This document shows positions 48,786 to 62,538 of a DNA stretch of 64,000 nt, piece by piece (positions within the stretch are counted from its first letter, which is position 1; each line of letters opens with the position of its first letter). A program made the translations under genes and the position numbers. Under the pieces are notes generated by a model. The model ran no database searches. It was not told where the DNA came from and worked only from the letters and a program-made list of their open reading frames with translations. Source of the DNA: Tyto alba (Eukaryota; Chordata; Aves; Strigiformes; Tytonidae); assembly GCF_018691265.1 (NCBI RefSeq), contig NW_024881316.1, forward strand, positions 21,119,819-21,183,818, given 5' to 3'.

Positions 48786-51700
48786 TACCTGTAAATCTCT
48801 TGTGTCTTATCATTTAAAACCCTGAAAGATGACTATTGTTTCTCAGTGAAGAATAATAGGCTTTACTCCTGAAGAGAATGGATGCAGACAGCTAGAGATG
48901 AAATGGGTTCGAGGCACAGTCATCTGGAGATATTTCTTAGCCAGCACCATGCGGTTCCGCATTCAGCATATGATTTTTGCCTTTCAAAATACCCCAAATC
49001 CTGGTATGGGAACCTCAGTGTTTCAGTTTAGAAGTTTAATGTCATCTATTGGACTGTGTGACAGGTGACTTCCCAAAGATATGAAGTTCTAGGAGGAAAG
49101 GATGAACATTTTGAAGCACTAATTGTTGGACTGAATCAAGGACAGAACAAAGGCATTCAACATTTTGAAGTGGATCTGTTTCACAGTTATTTTTAATTAC
49201 AGTATAGAGCATGACTTTTAAAAGCTATTGATTCAAGAATAAAATATTCTAATTTGATTTGGGAAGAAATATGCAAGTCATTTGATTTGGTCTGACTTTT
49301 AAAGTTCCAATAAGTGCAGCCTTCAGATATTAATAAAGCTCTTTTGCATTGAGGTATGGAAATTCATCAGTTAAATGGGAATTCAGCATCTTGCAAATAT
49401 AAAATTGTGACCATTTTCTTCCCATAACATTTGCTCAGCTATAAAGCATGTAAAGTATTTATCTAGTTTTAAATAAATATGGTAAAAAGAAAAAGGTAAG
49501 CCTAGGGTTTCCATTCACTTAAACAAGAATATTTCTTTAGTTGATAAAGTAAGTGTCCAATATTTGTGATAGCAGCCAATATTCCACTGAATACCACATA
49601 GTTTGCAATTAGTTTGAATTTCAGATATTGGAAAAGTTTTCATAAAGTTAAATATATGAAACATATTTTTAAAAAGCATTCATAGCAACATACAAAAGTG
49701 AAAATGTTGTCTTTGTGCCAGTATTGAGAAGTATTTATTTTTTTAATTAGTAAGCTCATCTGATTGCATATGGATTGTGAAAGAATGGAGTTATGAGATG
49801 AAACAACTGATCATAAAAGGTTTTTAATTACCACTGCCTCAAAATTAGGAATTTAGATGATTTTTTCATATTCTATGCCAAATAGATTAATTAAATGGAT
49901 ATTGCATTTAGCTCTATTTCAAGCCTACACAGTCAAGAAAAGATACCTGGTAAAGAAAAGACTATGGTCAGATATAATGTCATAGTTTTATGTGCAAAAG
50001 GACCAAAGTCTGCTTGAGATTAAAAACTATCAAGTTTTTATAAATACGAAATGCTCTGTTAAATATAATCTGTGTTTACAATGCTGCTGTGTCTCTTTTG
50101 TTCTCTCTGCTCAGTTGACTTTTTTTCTTCTTAATCTGAGCACATTATATGGTTGTCATTATTAATCTTGATTATGAGCTACCTCTACAATTAACTTTTT
50201 TTGTTTAGGCAGAATGGATTATATAGTTAAGAATTTGCTTAATATGAGTAAAGAGCTATTAATAACACCATTTAAGATTTTTACCTATAAGGGTCATTTT
50301 TAGCAATAAAACTGTTAATTTTGTTTGCTGGCATTATCTAACTGCATCTTTATATATTATGATCTAGATGTTTCAGAACAAGGTCAAATATCTCAGGGTA
50401 AAAATAATAAAATTACTGTGGCTATGTCAAACATCAATAAATACCTAAAGGGCTATATCAACCTTTTATGGAAATGAGGGAGGTTTTTCCAAGGTTTGTA
50501 AGAGACTGCATCTGTCTTTAAACATTTTAATCTCTTGAAGTGCCATATCTATATGCTAGATTTGGTATTGCTATATAATTTCCTGGAAAGTACCTTAAGC
50601 CTCTAAGCTTCTGTTCAGTCATGCCAGGGAGTTGAAATTGAGTACAATGGCCTCTATCATTTTGTTACTAAATGAAATGGAATTTGTCTTGCCTTCTTTT
50701 TCTTCTAATGCAGGAGCTATGTGTTCAGAGGGTTTTATATCAAGCCATAACTCATTTTAAAAAAGTAACTGTTTCAAGAAAACAAAATTCTACTGTACAC
50801 CAAACAATGAAAAAGAACAGGAAATTAAATTACCTTTTATTCCTCATTCTATTCATAAAATCATTAACAAAAAAAATATTTTACTAAAGAGTAGATTATC
50901 TAAAGTCAATAGCAAACTAGTCTGAACTCTCAGCTCTCTAGAGCATTGAATCTCTTGAATTTAATGCAAAGATTCACTAGTTTCAATATACATGACATCT
51001 GTAATTGAAAATAGATAATGAATACGTCCAAAGTGATATGTACCGGCATACAAGGCTGACTCCTGCCTTTGAGTCTATTCTTTCCTACAGTGTCAAAACT
51101 AATTTAAAAGAAAGTTGACGATACAATTTGTTGTTTGGTTGTTTATTTTTTTTATTGTAGATGTAATGTAGCTTTCTCCTTATACAGTTTAAAAATTCTG
51201 TCCTAGGAAGAACAATGAGAATGGGAACAAAGAGAATTATGGAAGGACCTTTATTACATCCACTGGTGATCTCATAACCTGTGGAGGTGATGGGGTTATC
51301 TGTGAGAATACATAACGAGCTAAGAATATGTATGAAGGAAATATAAACAATGTCCAGTATTTCTTATAACTAATAGGCAGGATAATTCTGAAGTATAGAA
51401 AGCTGTGCATTAACATTTCCAATACTGTAACTTTTTTTTTTATATATATATAAATTGCAATTTACTTAAGAAGTATTACTTCCTTGTTCTGTCAGAAACT
51501 AAATAGCAGAGATGTAAAATTTCTGATTTATCTCAATTTGGGGCCTCATGAGGGGCAGTTTTTCCTTTTTTCTGTTCCAGTTGTACATGTGTCTTTGAGG
51601 AGTTTCCCAGTCTTTAAAAGACTCAAGCTAGATTTTAACAAAAAGGATCAAAAATAATCACTTCATCACATTAAAAATCTGTAGAGTCTAGTTTGAGTCA

Positions 51701-53396
51701 GAAGGTGGTACATCTAGAATTTCATACAGGGGTACACAATAATTTAGTCATTGGAGTATGGTCACCTATCAGTGACATTTTTTAAAACAAAATTGTTAAA
51801 AACTCATGTTATTGTTAAAAATGTTGGTCCAGCTGCTTCAAAACTTCATGTTTGTAACAGTGATAACTTATTTCCCCTTATTTACTCTCTATAATGAAAG
51901 GGGACAGTCTAAAACTATAATATAATATCAAAAATTACATAATCCCAGTACCCAATGATGAAGATGGATTTAGCATGGCTAAAGGAAGCCATCCTCATTG
52001 TGTCTACATTACATAGCCATACCATAATGAAGTTCTCCAGTTTATTAGAAATATGTCTCTTAGCCTATACAAGATAAGTAAGGTAACGACAGTATAGTAT
52101 GGACATTCAGTTTCCCTCACCCTCGAGACAGACAGGATAGTACACTGTCTGCTCATTTTAAAAAGTCTGATGAAAAACTGGAGTGGACAATGCTGAATGT
52201 CTAAAATTGATTAGACAGTTTATAGTGAAAGATGTAAGGGTTTGCTTTATCAGGAAGAAATAATGAAGGGTTGTGTCATAGCCCATATGAAAACTTCCAT
52301 GATGTAGAAAACAGCCAGCAATGTTCCCATTAGTGATAAAGATATATGAAAGTCCTCAATGAACTTGTGTATTCTCTACTTCTGTACCTGTAAATCATTA
52401 CTTTCTAGAAGGGCCAAGTGCACTCTAATGCCCTTTTGTCTACAGAAAGTCAGACCAGGTTGAAGTTCCTTCTGTCCTCAAACTCTACGGATAGCATAAT
52501 TACTCACCACTACCCTTGAAAAATATTCTGAACAAACAATAATCAAACTGTTCAGTACGCAGAAGTGGTTTTATATCAGTAGGAAGCAGAAGGAAGTTCT
52601 CAATTAGAGTAAGTGAACACTGAATGTTTACCAAATGGAAAATGACACAATTAACAGGGACACTTATATTAATTCTTCTGATACTTTGATTCTTGAGGAA
52701 GAAAAAAGGAAAATTGAAAATTTGAAAGGTACTTTGTGATTTTGTTAGGCCATCTGAGAGCTGTCATTACATTTTATGAAAATTTAAGAAAGTAAGTGAC
52801 TTTTTTATTGTGGAAAAAAAGTCTATAGAAGTTCTGAGTATAAATTTTTTCAGGGAGCTACTACATGTTTAAAAACAGGTAAATGGAATGTTTAACAAAA
52901 TATGTGTATTTTTACACTAAATAAGTTAAAAAGCTAAACAAAATATAATTCTAGGTCTAAGATTAATGTTTTAAATTATAAGGCTTGTTTTCCAACTGAT
53001 ATAGTTAGGAAAATCATGAAATTACCTGGATGAAGTGTAATGGTCTCCAGTGAGTTATCAAAACTCAGTTAAAATAGAATGAACACAATTCTGCAGATAT
53101 GTGTGAATAAGAGTTAATATTTCATATGACTGTGATTTTCTGTTTGTGTGTGTTTACCTCTGTTTTTTAGACTAGCATCTGTTAACTTGACAAATAAAAG
53201 AATAGTATAATTCTTAATGGACTTCAAAAGAATTCTGGGATTTATTATCTCCTTGGAGTGAAAATTGTGATAGGTTATTTCTTTAATATTGTGGAGTTTG
53301 TAAATGACCATGATGGATGATTTTTATTAAGAATTCTTACATAGTTGAGAGTTCAATATCTGAAGTGTATTACTGATTATAAAAAAATCACAAAAA
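48786..53396. other. Intron, no gene seen
   Basis: AT-rich with a short TA run near 51440-51455. Frames at 50672-50887, 51237-51422 and 53114-53311 have no domain or splice support. Confidence 0.5.
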
Positions 53397-53545
53397 GATT
53401 TGGTCCAAAAGGACCTTCTGGGAGTCATTTGTCTAACTTCTGCTCAAAACAGAGCTACATTCAAGTTGTTTGGCATATTGCGCAGTAAATTTTTGAAAAT
53501 CTCTAAAAATAGAACATCTCTAACTTCTCTGGGCAACATTTTCTG
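53397..53545 (-). mobile_element. CR1 3' UTR fragment, old
   Basis: The + strand follows the reversed CR1 pattern in the right order: a degraded GTCATTTGTCTAACTTCTGC, CTCAAAACAGAGC, a GAAAATCTCTAAAAATAGAAC segment and CTCTGGGCAACATTTTC. Divergence is high and the ends are uncertain. Confidence 0.7.
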
Positions 53546-55784
53546 TCTTTTCTTTCTTAAACCGTCTTTCCAAAGTGCTATTTTAACTTATTAAACACAA
53601 ATTGGTGCTTTAAATGAAGGTCTGTCCTCTTTTCAGAAGAAAAGCTTTAATCACTTCTTTGTTTCTGCTTTTCCTTAATGGGCAAAATTATGGCATTTGT
53701 TTTTTAACTGCTGTGGCAATATGGGATAATATTGCTACTGAGCTTTCATGTTTTTTCTTAATTGAATACCTCAGTTTACTCATCTGTAAAATATCTATAA
53801 TAAAGCCCTTTCTTCCCGCACAGGGGTGTTATAAGTTTTAATGAGATAATAATGTGCAGTACTCAGGATCTTCAGATAATAGATCATGTGTAAGTGCAAA
53901 ACATTAATTATTATTATTTCTGTCCCTCAGTGAATATTTTAAACTCAAAAATCTATTGGTGTGACGATGTTTAGATTGTTTTTTACCAAGTTTGGTTTCC
54001 AATGATTTTTGTTCAGCAGTGTAATATGGGTCTTATATATTCCCACTTGGATTTATTTTGTTTTCTATTATTCATATTTCCAAAATCTATGGGTTTTAAT
54101 AAATTGGAATTAAAAAAATATTAAAAAAATACTTTATTAATTTACCACACTTATGTGTAGTATTCCATTTAGGAGGTAGGAGAATTTCCGTTCAATAAAA
54201 ATTAAAAAAATCATTTCTTCCTACTTTAAAAGTGTCATTGATTCAGAGAAAAGGTCTAAGAGAACAAGCCTTCCTTTATTAATTTGATGTTCTTCTACCA
54301 TAACAGAAGTCCAAAACTAGGTTCCTAACCTTATATATAGGCATCTCTAACATTTTCAAGAAAGATGGTAATCTTGTAATATCCAGAATTCTAATTAGGC
54401 GGACAAATTGAATGAAATTTTACCTGTCAATCAGTGACAGGACACAGATTGTAGCTCAGTAAATATATCTGGCCTCAGCAGGAGGAGGACTGGCTGTGCA
54501 CTGACCCACCAGTGCAGGGGCTCAGCCTCTCCATGGCCTGAGCTTGGTGTCACTGATTTAACCTCAACTAGTGACTGCTGCCTTCCTGGCTCCAGCTTCA
54601 GCTCTGGGGCTGTTTCATACACCACAGATTGGCTTGTATACACTCTGGGTGGGCCTAGATCCATTTTAAACACACTGGCTGCTTCCACAGCACTTGGCCA
54701 TGTTTTCTTGAACTCCATGTATGGGAGCTATTTTTTAGATCAAAGCTTCTAAAAGACATGAAAGCTGCATTGTAGACCAACAAATTTTTGCAGCCTAAAT
54801 CTAGCACAAGACCCTGAAATCAGTAATATGTGTTAGGTACTGTAGAATACAATATGAAGGCATGTGGCAACATTTGAGAGCAGAGTCTTCTAGTATAGTT
54901 GCAGAGGACTATGTATGGCTGAAAGAGCCAAATCTGATTCAGTCTTATCAGATTTGCTTCTTGGGAGCAGTTTCTGGAATAAACCGCCCCAAGAATCAGT
55001 ACTGAGCCTTGGTTTGGAGAGACCCTGCTGGAGCCAGCCAGGCAACAAAACAAGGACCTGCAGGTACTGAAATCTAGACATCCTGTAAACCTCTCCTACT
55101 TCCCCATGGACATGTCCTAGCCACAAGAGGAGCTGGAATGGAAACTCCTCAGCTTCAGCTGTCACTGGGAAGAAGGGTTCAAGGAAAGGGAGTAAAATCA
55201 GATTGTTGGGAATATGACTGCTAATATAAAGATTACGACATTTAATATGTATTTTGGCTCTTGTGTCCCTGTTTCTCATTAAATGTTTTCTGGTTAAAAA
55301 GAAAAGAAGCAAAAGGCATGATAATTTAAAAGTCACATTGGTAATAACAATGAAGATGGTCAGAATAACACACAAAGGTGTGTTGATTTTCAAGGTTACT
55401 AAAAGTTGTTGAGTATGAAGGCACTGCTGTTTTTTCAGCTTAATGTAGCTGAAGGATGGCAGACTCTTCAAAAGCTTTGTACAATTTACTTCTAGAATAA
55501 GATTGGAAGAAGTTCAGGAATATTCTGGAGGGGAGGTAGCTCAGGAAGTGACAGGAGTTTCATGCTGAAGTGTTCATCATCAGCAGTAACCCACATGTCC
55601 TGATCTCAAGACATGCATAGATAGACAGGGCAGCAGGGAAGGTGCATTTATTCACCTTGTTGAGATTCAGCTTCTAGGAAATCAGTTGTAAAAACAGGGA
55701 GAACACTGTGGCTTAAATTATATTGGATTTTTTTTTTCTAAGTTATTTTTTAGTTTGGCTTTATCTTTTCCCTTTCCTTAATCC

Positions 55785-55804
55785 TTTTTTTTTTTTTTTT
55801 TTTT
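55785..55804. repeat. Poly-T tract (20 bp)
   Basis: An uninterrupted T run in AT-rich intron. Confidence 0.85.
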
Positions 55805-55985
55805 CAAATTAATTCAGAATTTTATTTTGAAAACAATACCAAATACACTGCTACCTATTAATAAATGGAATAAGTACCCGAAAGCAAATATAAAGACATT
55901 AGAAGAGGAACACTTTGTTGTCAGTGTCCTTATTGTTATTATACATTGCATCTATTAAGAATCCCGTTCTTGTGCTTGACTGCTT

Positions 55986-56003
55986 TCTCTCTCTCTCTCT
56001 CTC
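55986..56003. repeat. (CT)n microsatellite
   Basis: About nine CT units followed by CCTCC; a short dinucleotide repeat. Confidence 0.88.
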
Positions 56004-58113
56004 CTCCACTCCCCAGTCCTTGTCAACCAAAGTGTTATTTATACCGTATGACACAGAAAGTGTTGTTTTCAAACCCAACTGAACAATTGGTATTTAAAAT
56101 AAATCTATCTGTTAAAATACTATTTGTTCCATTAAGAATGCTGCATGCATATTATCAATCCCCAGCTTTTAATTTCTACAGATGTTTCTTATAAAATATT
56201 TTTGTATTAAATCATATTCAATGCATTTAATATATGCAAAACTAAGTCTAACTGATAAGGAATATATACCAGTGTGCAGCAATACCTAATATTTGTGAGC
56301 AGAACTTGCAGAAGATAGCACTAATCTTATGGGACTTATCTCCATTCTTCTTTTCATTTTTGTAGTTGTTTAATGTTTGGTTTGTTTTTTTTTTTTTTTG
56401 CAATTAAGCAGTGAAAAGTATTTCCACCATTTTCATTATCTTTCATATCTTCAAAACAAAAGAAGAAACACTTAGAAAATGGATTTTCTGAAGCAAAGAA
56501 AATTACAAGAGTATTATATGGGCCCAAAACAAAACTACACAGTATAAGCAATACCACATTTGGAGAATCATTCATATGTTCACAGCATGAACAAGTCATG
56601 ATAATGAAGGCAGTTAACCATCATTCCCTTTTCTAGGAACCCATAGCTGAAATATTTTTTTAAAACAAAGTTTTGAGCAGTTGTCCTGAACTGCTTGTCA
56701 ACATTATAATTAGAATATTAGAAATTCACCAGCCATTATGAAATATATAAATATCATGAAAACACATGTTTTTATCCATTTTGTACATATATTTTGTACT
56801 AAAATGTTAAATTTCAAAACCTTTAAGGTTCTTATATTTTTAAAAAATTCTACCCAAGAATTTCTACTTTCTCTCCATCCCAACTTTCCTAAATCTTTCT
56901 ACCAAAAATTCAAGCCTGTTCACCTACTTTTATTTGTCACTCCAAGCACTTCAGAACAGTCTGATTAATTATACGTATTGCTATACAGCTGATAGTTATG
57001 CATCCTTTCAGTAAGATGCTGCATTTATATTTAGGAATTGTACAAGGATGAGTATCCTACCAACACTTTATATAGCACAATAACTCAGTCAGACTGGACT
57101 CTGTCAAAGTAAAACAAGCATCACTCATGGAATCAGGTCTTTAAATAACTGTCAGATTAGCAAAATAGGAAGTAAATTGGTTTAGCACGAGGAGAGAGAG
57201 GACTATCCTCTATCTTTGTCATACCATAATTAAAAAAAAAAAAAAAATCTTTTTTTTTTTTTGAGAAAAACAACTATTAAGTCAAGATGAGCAAATGGAC
57301 TGTTGGTTTTACATTTAATGTGTAGCTGTTTTTAGCTACCAAGGAGGTTTCCAACTGTGTTTTCTTCATTCAGATTCAGTGAATCTCAACTGAATTGACT
57401 TTGTAACTGCACCCAATGAGTAGAGCAAGTGTTCACTGGGCTATTAAAATGCCTGTTGTCCTGGACCTTTCCTGAAGTGGATATAAAATCCAAATAGCAG
57501 CTGGAAGATATACAGGGAAACTAACTGCAACAAAGTTAGCTGCTGCTTCTCTAAGCTTCTGATCATGTTTACAGTAGAGTGTGAAAAGAAGAACTAAAAG
57601 CAAAATGAAATTGTTCACAGTTTCCAAGTGGCCTTTCTCTCATTCGTTCTTCTGGATATATATTAGGAAAACTTCTTTCCGTTATGAGATCCTCAGCTTT
57701 TTCCACAGAGATAAAGCTGTTTGAGCATCATCTCTGGGTTTTTTGGAATATTTGCAGCTCTCTTGGCTTTCCATATCTTTAAACAAAACATAGGTAGTTT
57801 TGATGTGGAATTAATTTTCTACTTAAAACTACTATTGAATCATGTGATTAATGAAATTTCAATATAATGTATTCAAGAAAATGTAGGATCAACCGTATCT
57901 GACCTGCTGTGAATCAGACACTTCTATTTCACCTTGAATTGTAGACATAGCAGGCTAGATTCTACTGCTCTTCTACATATATCTGTATATTTTCTGCAGC
58001 ATCACTTTAGTTTTCATGTGTCATTTCAAACAGGAAGTTCTTTACTATTGGTGTAATAAAGTGTGTAAGATATGACTAAAAATATAATCACTAGTTTTCT
58101 TTTTTAAAATTAC

Positions 58114-58129
58114 AAAAAAAAAAAAAAAA
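58114..58129. repeat. Poly-A tract (16 bp)
   Basis: An uninterrupted A run in AT-rich intron. Confidence 0.8.
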
Positions 58130-59578
58130 GCTTGCAGGGCTACATTATAAGGTTTTTCAAATTAAGCCTTTCACATGCTAAAGCTTCTAATGTTTTACCA
58201 ACGGACTAAACACAAAGACCATTCGAAGGAAAAGTATGGATTTATATAGATATTAACTGGTATCAGCTACTTATTTTTCTGCGGTAACTTAATATTATTC
58301 TCTGATCCTGAAAAGTGACTGTGATCCATTATCCTTTGGTAAGCAGTCAGAGCTTCAGAATATGTACCCATTTTTCTCACATGAGGGATTTGCTTTCAGA
58401 TTAATTTAGACAAAAATAGGAAACCTCATTAAGAGAAATCTGCCTTGATTTATTTAGTGTTATCCTGAGATAAATCAATATACGTTTTTTGCTTGTACAA
58501 AATAAAATAATTTTTGTTTGTTTGGACAGGGGGCTCTTCATGTCAGTGATACAATTTCTAACATTTTTATACTGATTTTGCTTATTTTTTCTGCGTGTAG
58601 TTCAATTCTTCTTTGCTGTAGTTTTAATGTTTAAAGGCAATCATATTAAATCAGATCTATGCTGCTTTATACTGTATTCCACAGGATAAACTTGGGAATA
58701 AATTCTGATTTACACATATTTCAATTAAAAAAATTTTAACTAATAATCTAATCAAGGTTTTTTAAAAAATTCAGAGACTCAAAATGTGGCTTTTGCATCT
58801 CAATTACTAAATGGTTAAGATTATAATTTATCTTTTTTTAGAATTTTCAACTAAATTTTGAAGTGAAAAATACCATCTATCAGCAGTGTAAATCCTCTCC
58901 AGGAAATTCAGTAATACCATTTAAAATTAAAAGGTTAATTTCAAACACAATTTGCAGCATATGATGACAAGGAGTACTTCTCACTGCATGAGCTTTCAGA
59001 ATGATGCACCTTGCAAATTGGATTAATTTTTTCTATAACTTTCACAGTAAGCCCAAGAGCACTTCATAAGATGAAAACATTTAACACAAAACCAGAGAGC
59101 TGTGATTATAAAGTAAGGATTAATGTTTATTTCTACTAGATAGAACATATATATATATACAACTATATCCAAGGAAAGCTGAACTTTTCTAGCATTTTCC
59201 TTCTTTCAGTTTAATTCAAAGACATCGGAATTGGACAATTGAATGATCTCAGGTTGTGAACCTAATTACAATAAGAAATATCTGGAAATTTGCTGTCAAA
59301 AGTCTATTTATTAATTCTTTTCTGGTTTGTAGAGGACAAGCATTTGATAGAAACATCTTGAATTAAACAAACTTCTGTCTAATCATTTGTCGTGGTTTAG
59401 GCCTGATTGGCAGCCAACCACAATGCAGCACCTCTCTCTCCCTTCCCCTCCAGCAATGAGAAGGGACAGAGAGCCAGTCTTGGGGTCCGAGATAGGACTG
59501 GGATGGGGAGAAAATTCCCCTTTATGGTCATGAGCAAAAGGCAGACTCATTAGGGGAAGAAAAAAAAAAGAACATACA

Positions 59579-59584
59579 TTTATT
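59579..59584 (-). promoter_or_regulatory. LTR polyadenylation signal AATAAA, copy 3
   Basis: AATAAATGTATGTTC on the minus strand, the same string as in copy 2. It would mark the 3' end of the R region. Confidence 0.65.
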
Positions 59585-60297
59585 ACAGACACTAACAACA
59601 CATAACAGAGTAAGACAATGAGAAGCATTGCCACATCTTGAGAACACCTTCCCCCCACCTGTCTCTTCTTCCCTGGCTCAGCTCTGCGCTCGATATCTCT
59701 ACCTCCTCCCCCAGTGGCGCAGGGGCAGGGAATAGGGGGTGCAGTCAGTGCTGCCACTTCCTTCATCTTCGGTGAGGGGAGTGTCTGAAACTTGTTCCCC
59801 CTGCTCCATCGTTGTCCCCCTCTCACAGGAGACAGTCCTCCACAAACTTTCTCCGACTTGAATTCCTCCCATGGGCCGCAGTGTTCCCCACACTGCTCCA
59901 TCATGGGTCACTAACTTCCTCCGACTGGATTCTCTCCCACGGCTGCAGCCCTTCCCGAGCTGCTCCGGCATGGGACTCCCCCGCCTGCTGCAATCCTCCC
60001 AGCGCTGAATTACAGCAGCGGGGCTACCTTTTCCCATGAGACCCCGGCCTTCTTTGGGCACAGAACCTTGATTAGCTGAGCAGGAACAACAGGCCACAAA
60101 TCAATGTCTGCTCCACTGTAGAACTTCATGGGTGGCAGGGGGGGCCGCCCTGCCATCTCACCACAGGATACAGGGGGGTCTCTTCTCCGGCACACCTTCC
60201 CCCCCCCTTTCTTCCTCCGTTCCTCCACTGACCTTGGTGTTCATGCAGCTGCAGCAACTCCTCCTCACAAGTCCGACTGCACGTCACCACGTCCCTT

Positions 60298-60332
60298 CTT
60301 AAATACATTATTGCAGAGGCGCAGCCGATTGG
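60298..60332 (-). promoter_or_regulatory. LTR promoter block, copy 3
   Basis: GAGCCAATCGG then GTATTTAAGAAGGG on the minus strand, shared with copies 1 and 2 in sequence and spacing. It may start antisense transcription within the host intron. Confidence 0.72.
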
Positions 60333-60467
60333 CTCAATTTCCCAAACAGAAGTGGAGCTGACGTGGAGCTGGGGGAGCTTTGAGAAGCTTCTCACAGGGG
60401 GCCGCCCTGATAGCTCCCTCCTCTGCCACCAAAAAACTCCACCACTCACTCAACCCAGGACATCATT

Positions 60468-62306
60468 GTGAAATTTACCTGGGTTTCTAAATACTCTGCT
60501 GGGATCCAAATCTTTCAAAGACTCTGACTTGAAGTGAAATTTCAGGGCTTCCAGGAGCCCTGATGAAGATTCCAAGGTCTGGTAGGCTTGGATGCCCTTG
60601 GAAAATCCCATCTGTCTCTCAGTATCTAGTCTCCTTTGGCTTTGCAGTGGAGTGGAAGGCTACATGCTCTACTAATCGTTACATTCTGGAATGAAAAAGA
60701 ATACAAATTTCATTTGAAAATGTTCAGAGAACAGGAGTATGTATTATTTAGTGAACATCATGGGCAGTTATTTTCCAAATTGTTCTTTCTCAGGATTTCT
60801 ATTCCATAGGAGGTTTTAAAATTGGTTTATATTCCAAGATTATCTAAAATATGATGTAATCTAAATCTCAGTTTATCAGCTCAACCTGCTCCCTGATCAG
60901 GTCTTCTGGCATCCACCCCCACGTCAACGCTGCCTGGAACTTCAGCTCCTTGTCCAGAACATAGCAGGTTTGTACAGGCAAATGGCCCCATTTCAATGAC
61001 TAAGATCCTTATTATTGTTTTCTAATACCACACCAATAATGTCTGTGGCTGCTATTGTATCATTAAACATGTTTTCCTTATGGCTAGAGGCCTCAGTTTT
61101 ATTTGGGAACCCACTGACTTTTATGTGAAGGGCAACAAATAAAAGTGAAGGAGAAAAAGAATGAGAAGAATTTTGCCAAGTCATGCAAAAACTCAGAAGT
61201 AACATCTGTACAGTACTTAGCCCTGCTCTATGGTCCACCCTAGGCTTGTGTGACTGTGCTTTCTTTAGTTCTCCTTCTGATGTGAAACCAGGTTTGTAAT
61301 TCTCCTGAACTAGAAACTGTAGGTTAAAATAGTTAACATACAGATTTCAGAGAATTCACCAGAACAATTGGCATACAGCTTGATGGATTGATTTTCACAA
61401 CTACTTATAACTTGGCAAGCCTTGTGACTATACTATTGAAGTTGACAGCTGACATTTGTTCTCACAATGAATAAGAACAAATTGTTCTTCTTGAACTTAT
61501 TCCCTTTTTGGAAGGCTCTTGCAAAGTAAGCTTACTTAGTACCTACTAGATAAATTAAAATGAGTTAATGCATATTAAATAAAAAAGAATAGCCTACATA
61601 CCTGCAGCAACAGTGATACAGTTACTTTTCAAGTTTAATGACATGGACTAATTTTAAGAAAAAAAATGTTACCTCTTCATGGCACATGTCCTGTATTCTG
61701 TTCAAAATTTGTCATCTGTGTTTTTTTTTTAAATTCTTATAGTCAAACGTAAATAATTTTGCACATATCAACAAGTACAAATGGTATTGTGCTTCTCTTT
61801 AAAGAACACAAGAATTTTTTATTGTGGAAATAGCTGTAAAAGTATCACTACTGTTACATTATTATGGTTACTATAGATGTTTATTTTCAATAATGCAATT
61901 ATAGAGCTAACATTATAAGACGATGTTAATGAATATCAGTATTTATATCTACTCTGATATTTTTCCTTTTTTTCTCTTTCATGTTCCTGCCTGATACAAA
62001 ACTGCTTCCCTATGCATGTTTTTGCCTATATTCTGCTCTCAGCTATAGAATAAATCAGTGGAATAATTTTATTAAAATCATTGAATCGTCTGTTGAAAAT
62101 GATTAAAATGGTTTTGTGTGAAATAATTAATTTTAAGATATTTGATCCAAAGACTTGGTGTAACATCCCATATCACTTAGGTGAAATAATGTAGTATTAA
62201 GTAATGAAGGGGAAAAGTTCATGTTTAACTTCTTGACAGTGGAAAAACAACATACTTTATAAAAAAAGGAAATGTTAACTCTTTTGCCTAAGCAAAGACA
62301 GAGTAA
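60468..62306. other. Intron, no gene seen
   Basis: Slightly GC-richer at 60490-60660 and 60880-60970 than elsewhere, otherwise AT-rich. The minus frame at 60993-61238 has no recognisable domain. Confidence 0.45.
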
Positions 62307-62538
62307 GCAAATGTCTTGGTTTGGGCTGAAATAGAGTTAATATTCCTTTTCAGGGACTAGATGAGTGCTGTGTTTTGGATTTAGCTTTGGGTTTGGTATG
62401 GGAAGAATGCTGATAACACACTGATGTTTTCAGCTGCTACCGAGACTTCAAGGACTCTCCGACTCCTCATGTTCTGCCTGTGCGCAAGGGCACAGGAAGC
62501 AGGGAGGGAGCACGGCCACAGCACCTGACCCTAATTGG

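Larger units (their letters stand above)
53546..59382. other. Intron with two GC-richer islands, no gene supported
   Basis: Mostly AT-rich. Two GC-richer islands occur at about 54440-54720 and 54940-55200; the minus strand there holds frames of 95 codons (54431-54718) and 193 codons (54890-55471, the longest frame in the window). Neither has a domain, a repeat signature or a codon pattern that I can identify. T and CT tracts lie at 55785-55804 and 55986-56003. Confidence 0.45.
59383..60467 (-). mobile_element. 1-kb ERVL-like solo LTR, copy 3, with 5-bp target-site duplication
   Basis: The LTR occupies 59388-60462 (1075 bp), begins TGTCGTGGTTTAGGCC and ends CCCAGGACA on the + strand, and is flanked by TCATT on both sides (59383-59387 and 60463-60467). 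It is therefore a complete solo LTR. The minus strand carries CCAAT (60328-60332), TATTTAAG (60298-60305) and AATAAA (59579-59584), so transcription would run antisense to the EGF exon. The distance from TATA-like box to AATAAA is about 715 bases, giving a short U3, a very long R and a U5 of under 200 bases. Three long minus frames pass through it, but they are not conserved in phase with copy 2. Confidence 0.93.

Noticed and set aside
52370..52500. Possible + strand CR1 3' end
   Set aside because: Only about 40 bases (GACCAGGTTGAAGTTCCTTC and its neighbours) resemble the CR1 3' block; too short and diverged to call.
54431..54718. 95-codon minus-strand open frame as a gene
   Set aside because: Lies in a GC-richer island where stops are rarer; no domain or family recognised.
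54890..55471. 193-codon minus-strand open frame as a gene
   Set aside because: No recognisable domain, no splice or promoter context, and composition changes along its length. Kept only as a low-interest finding.
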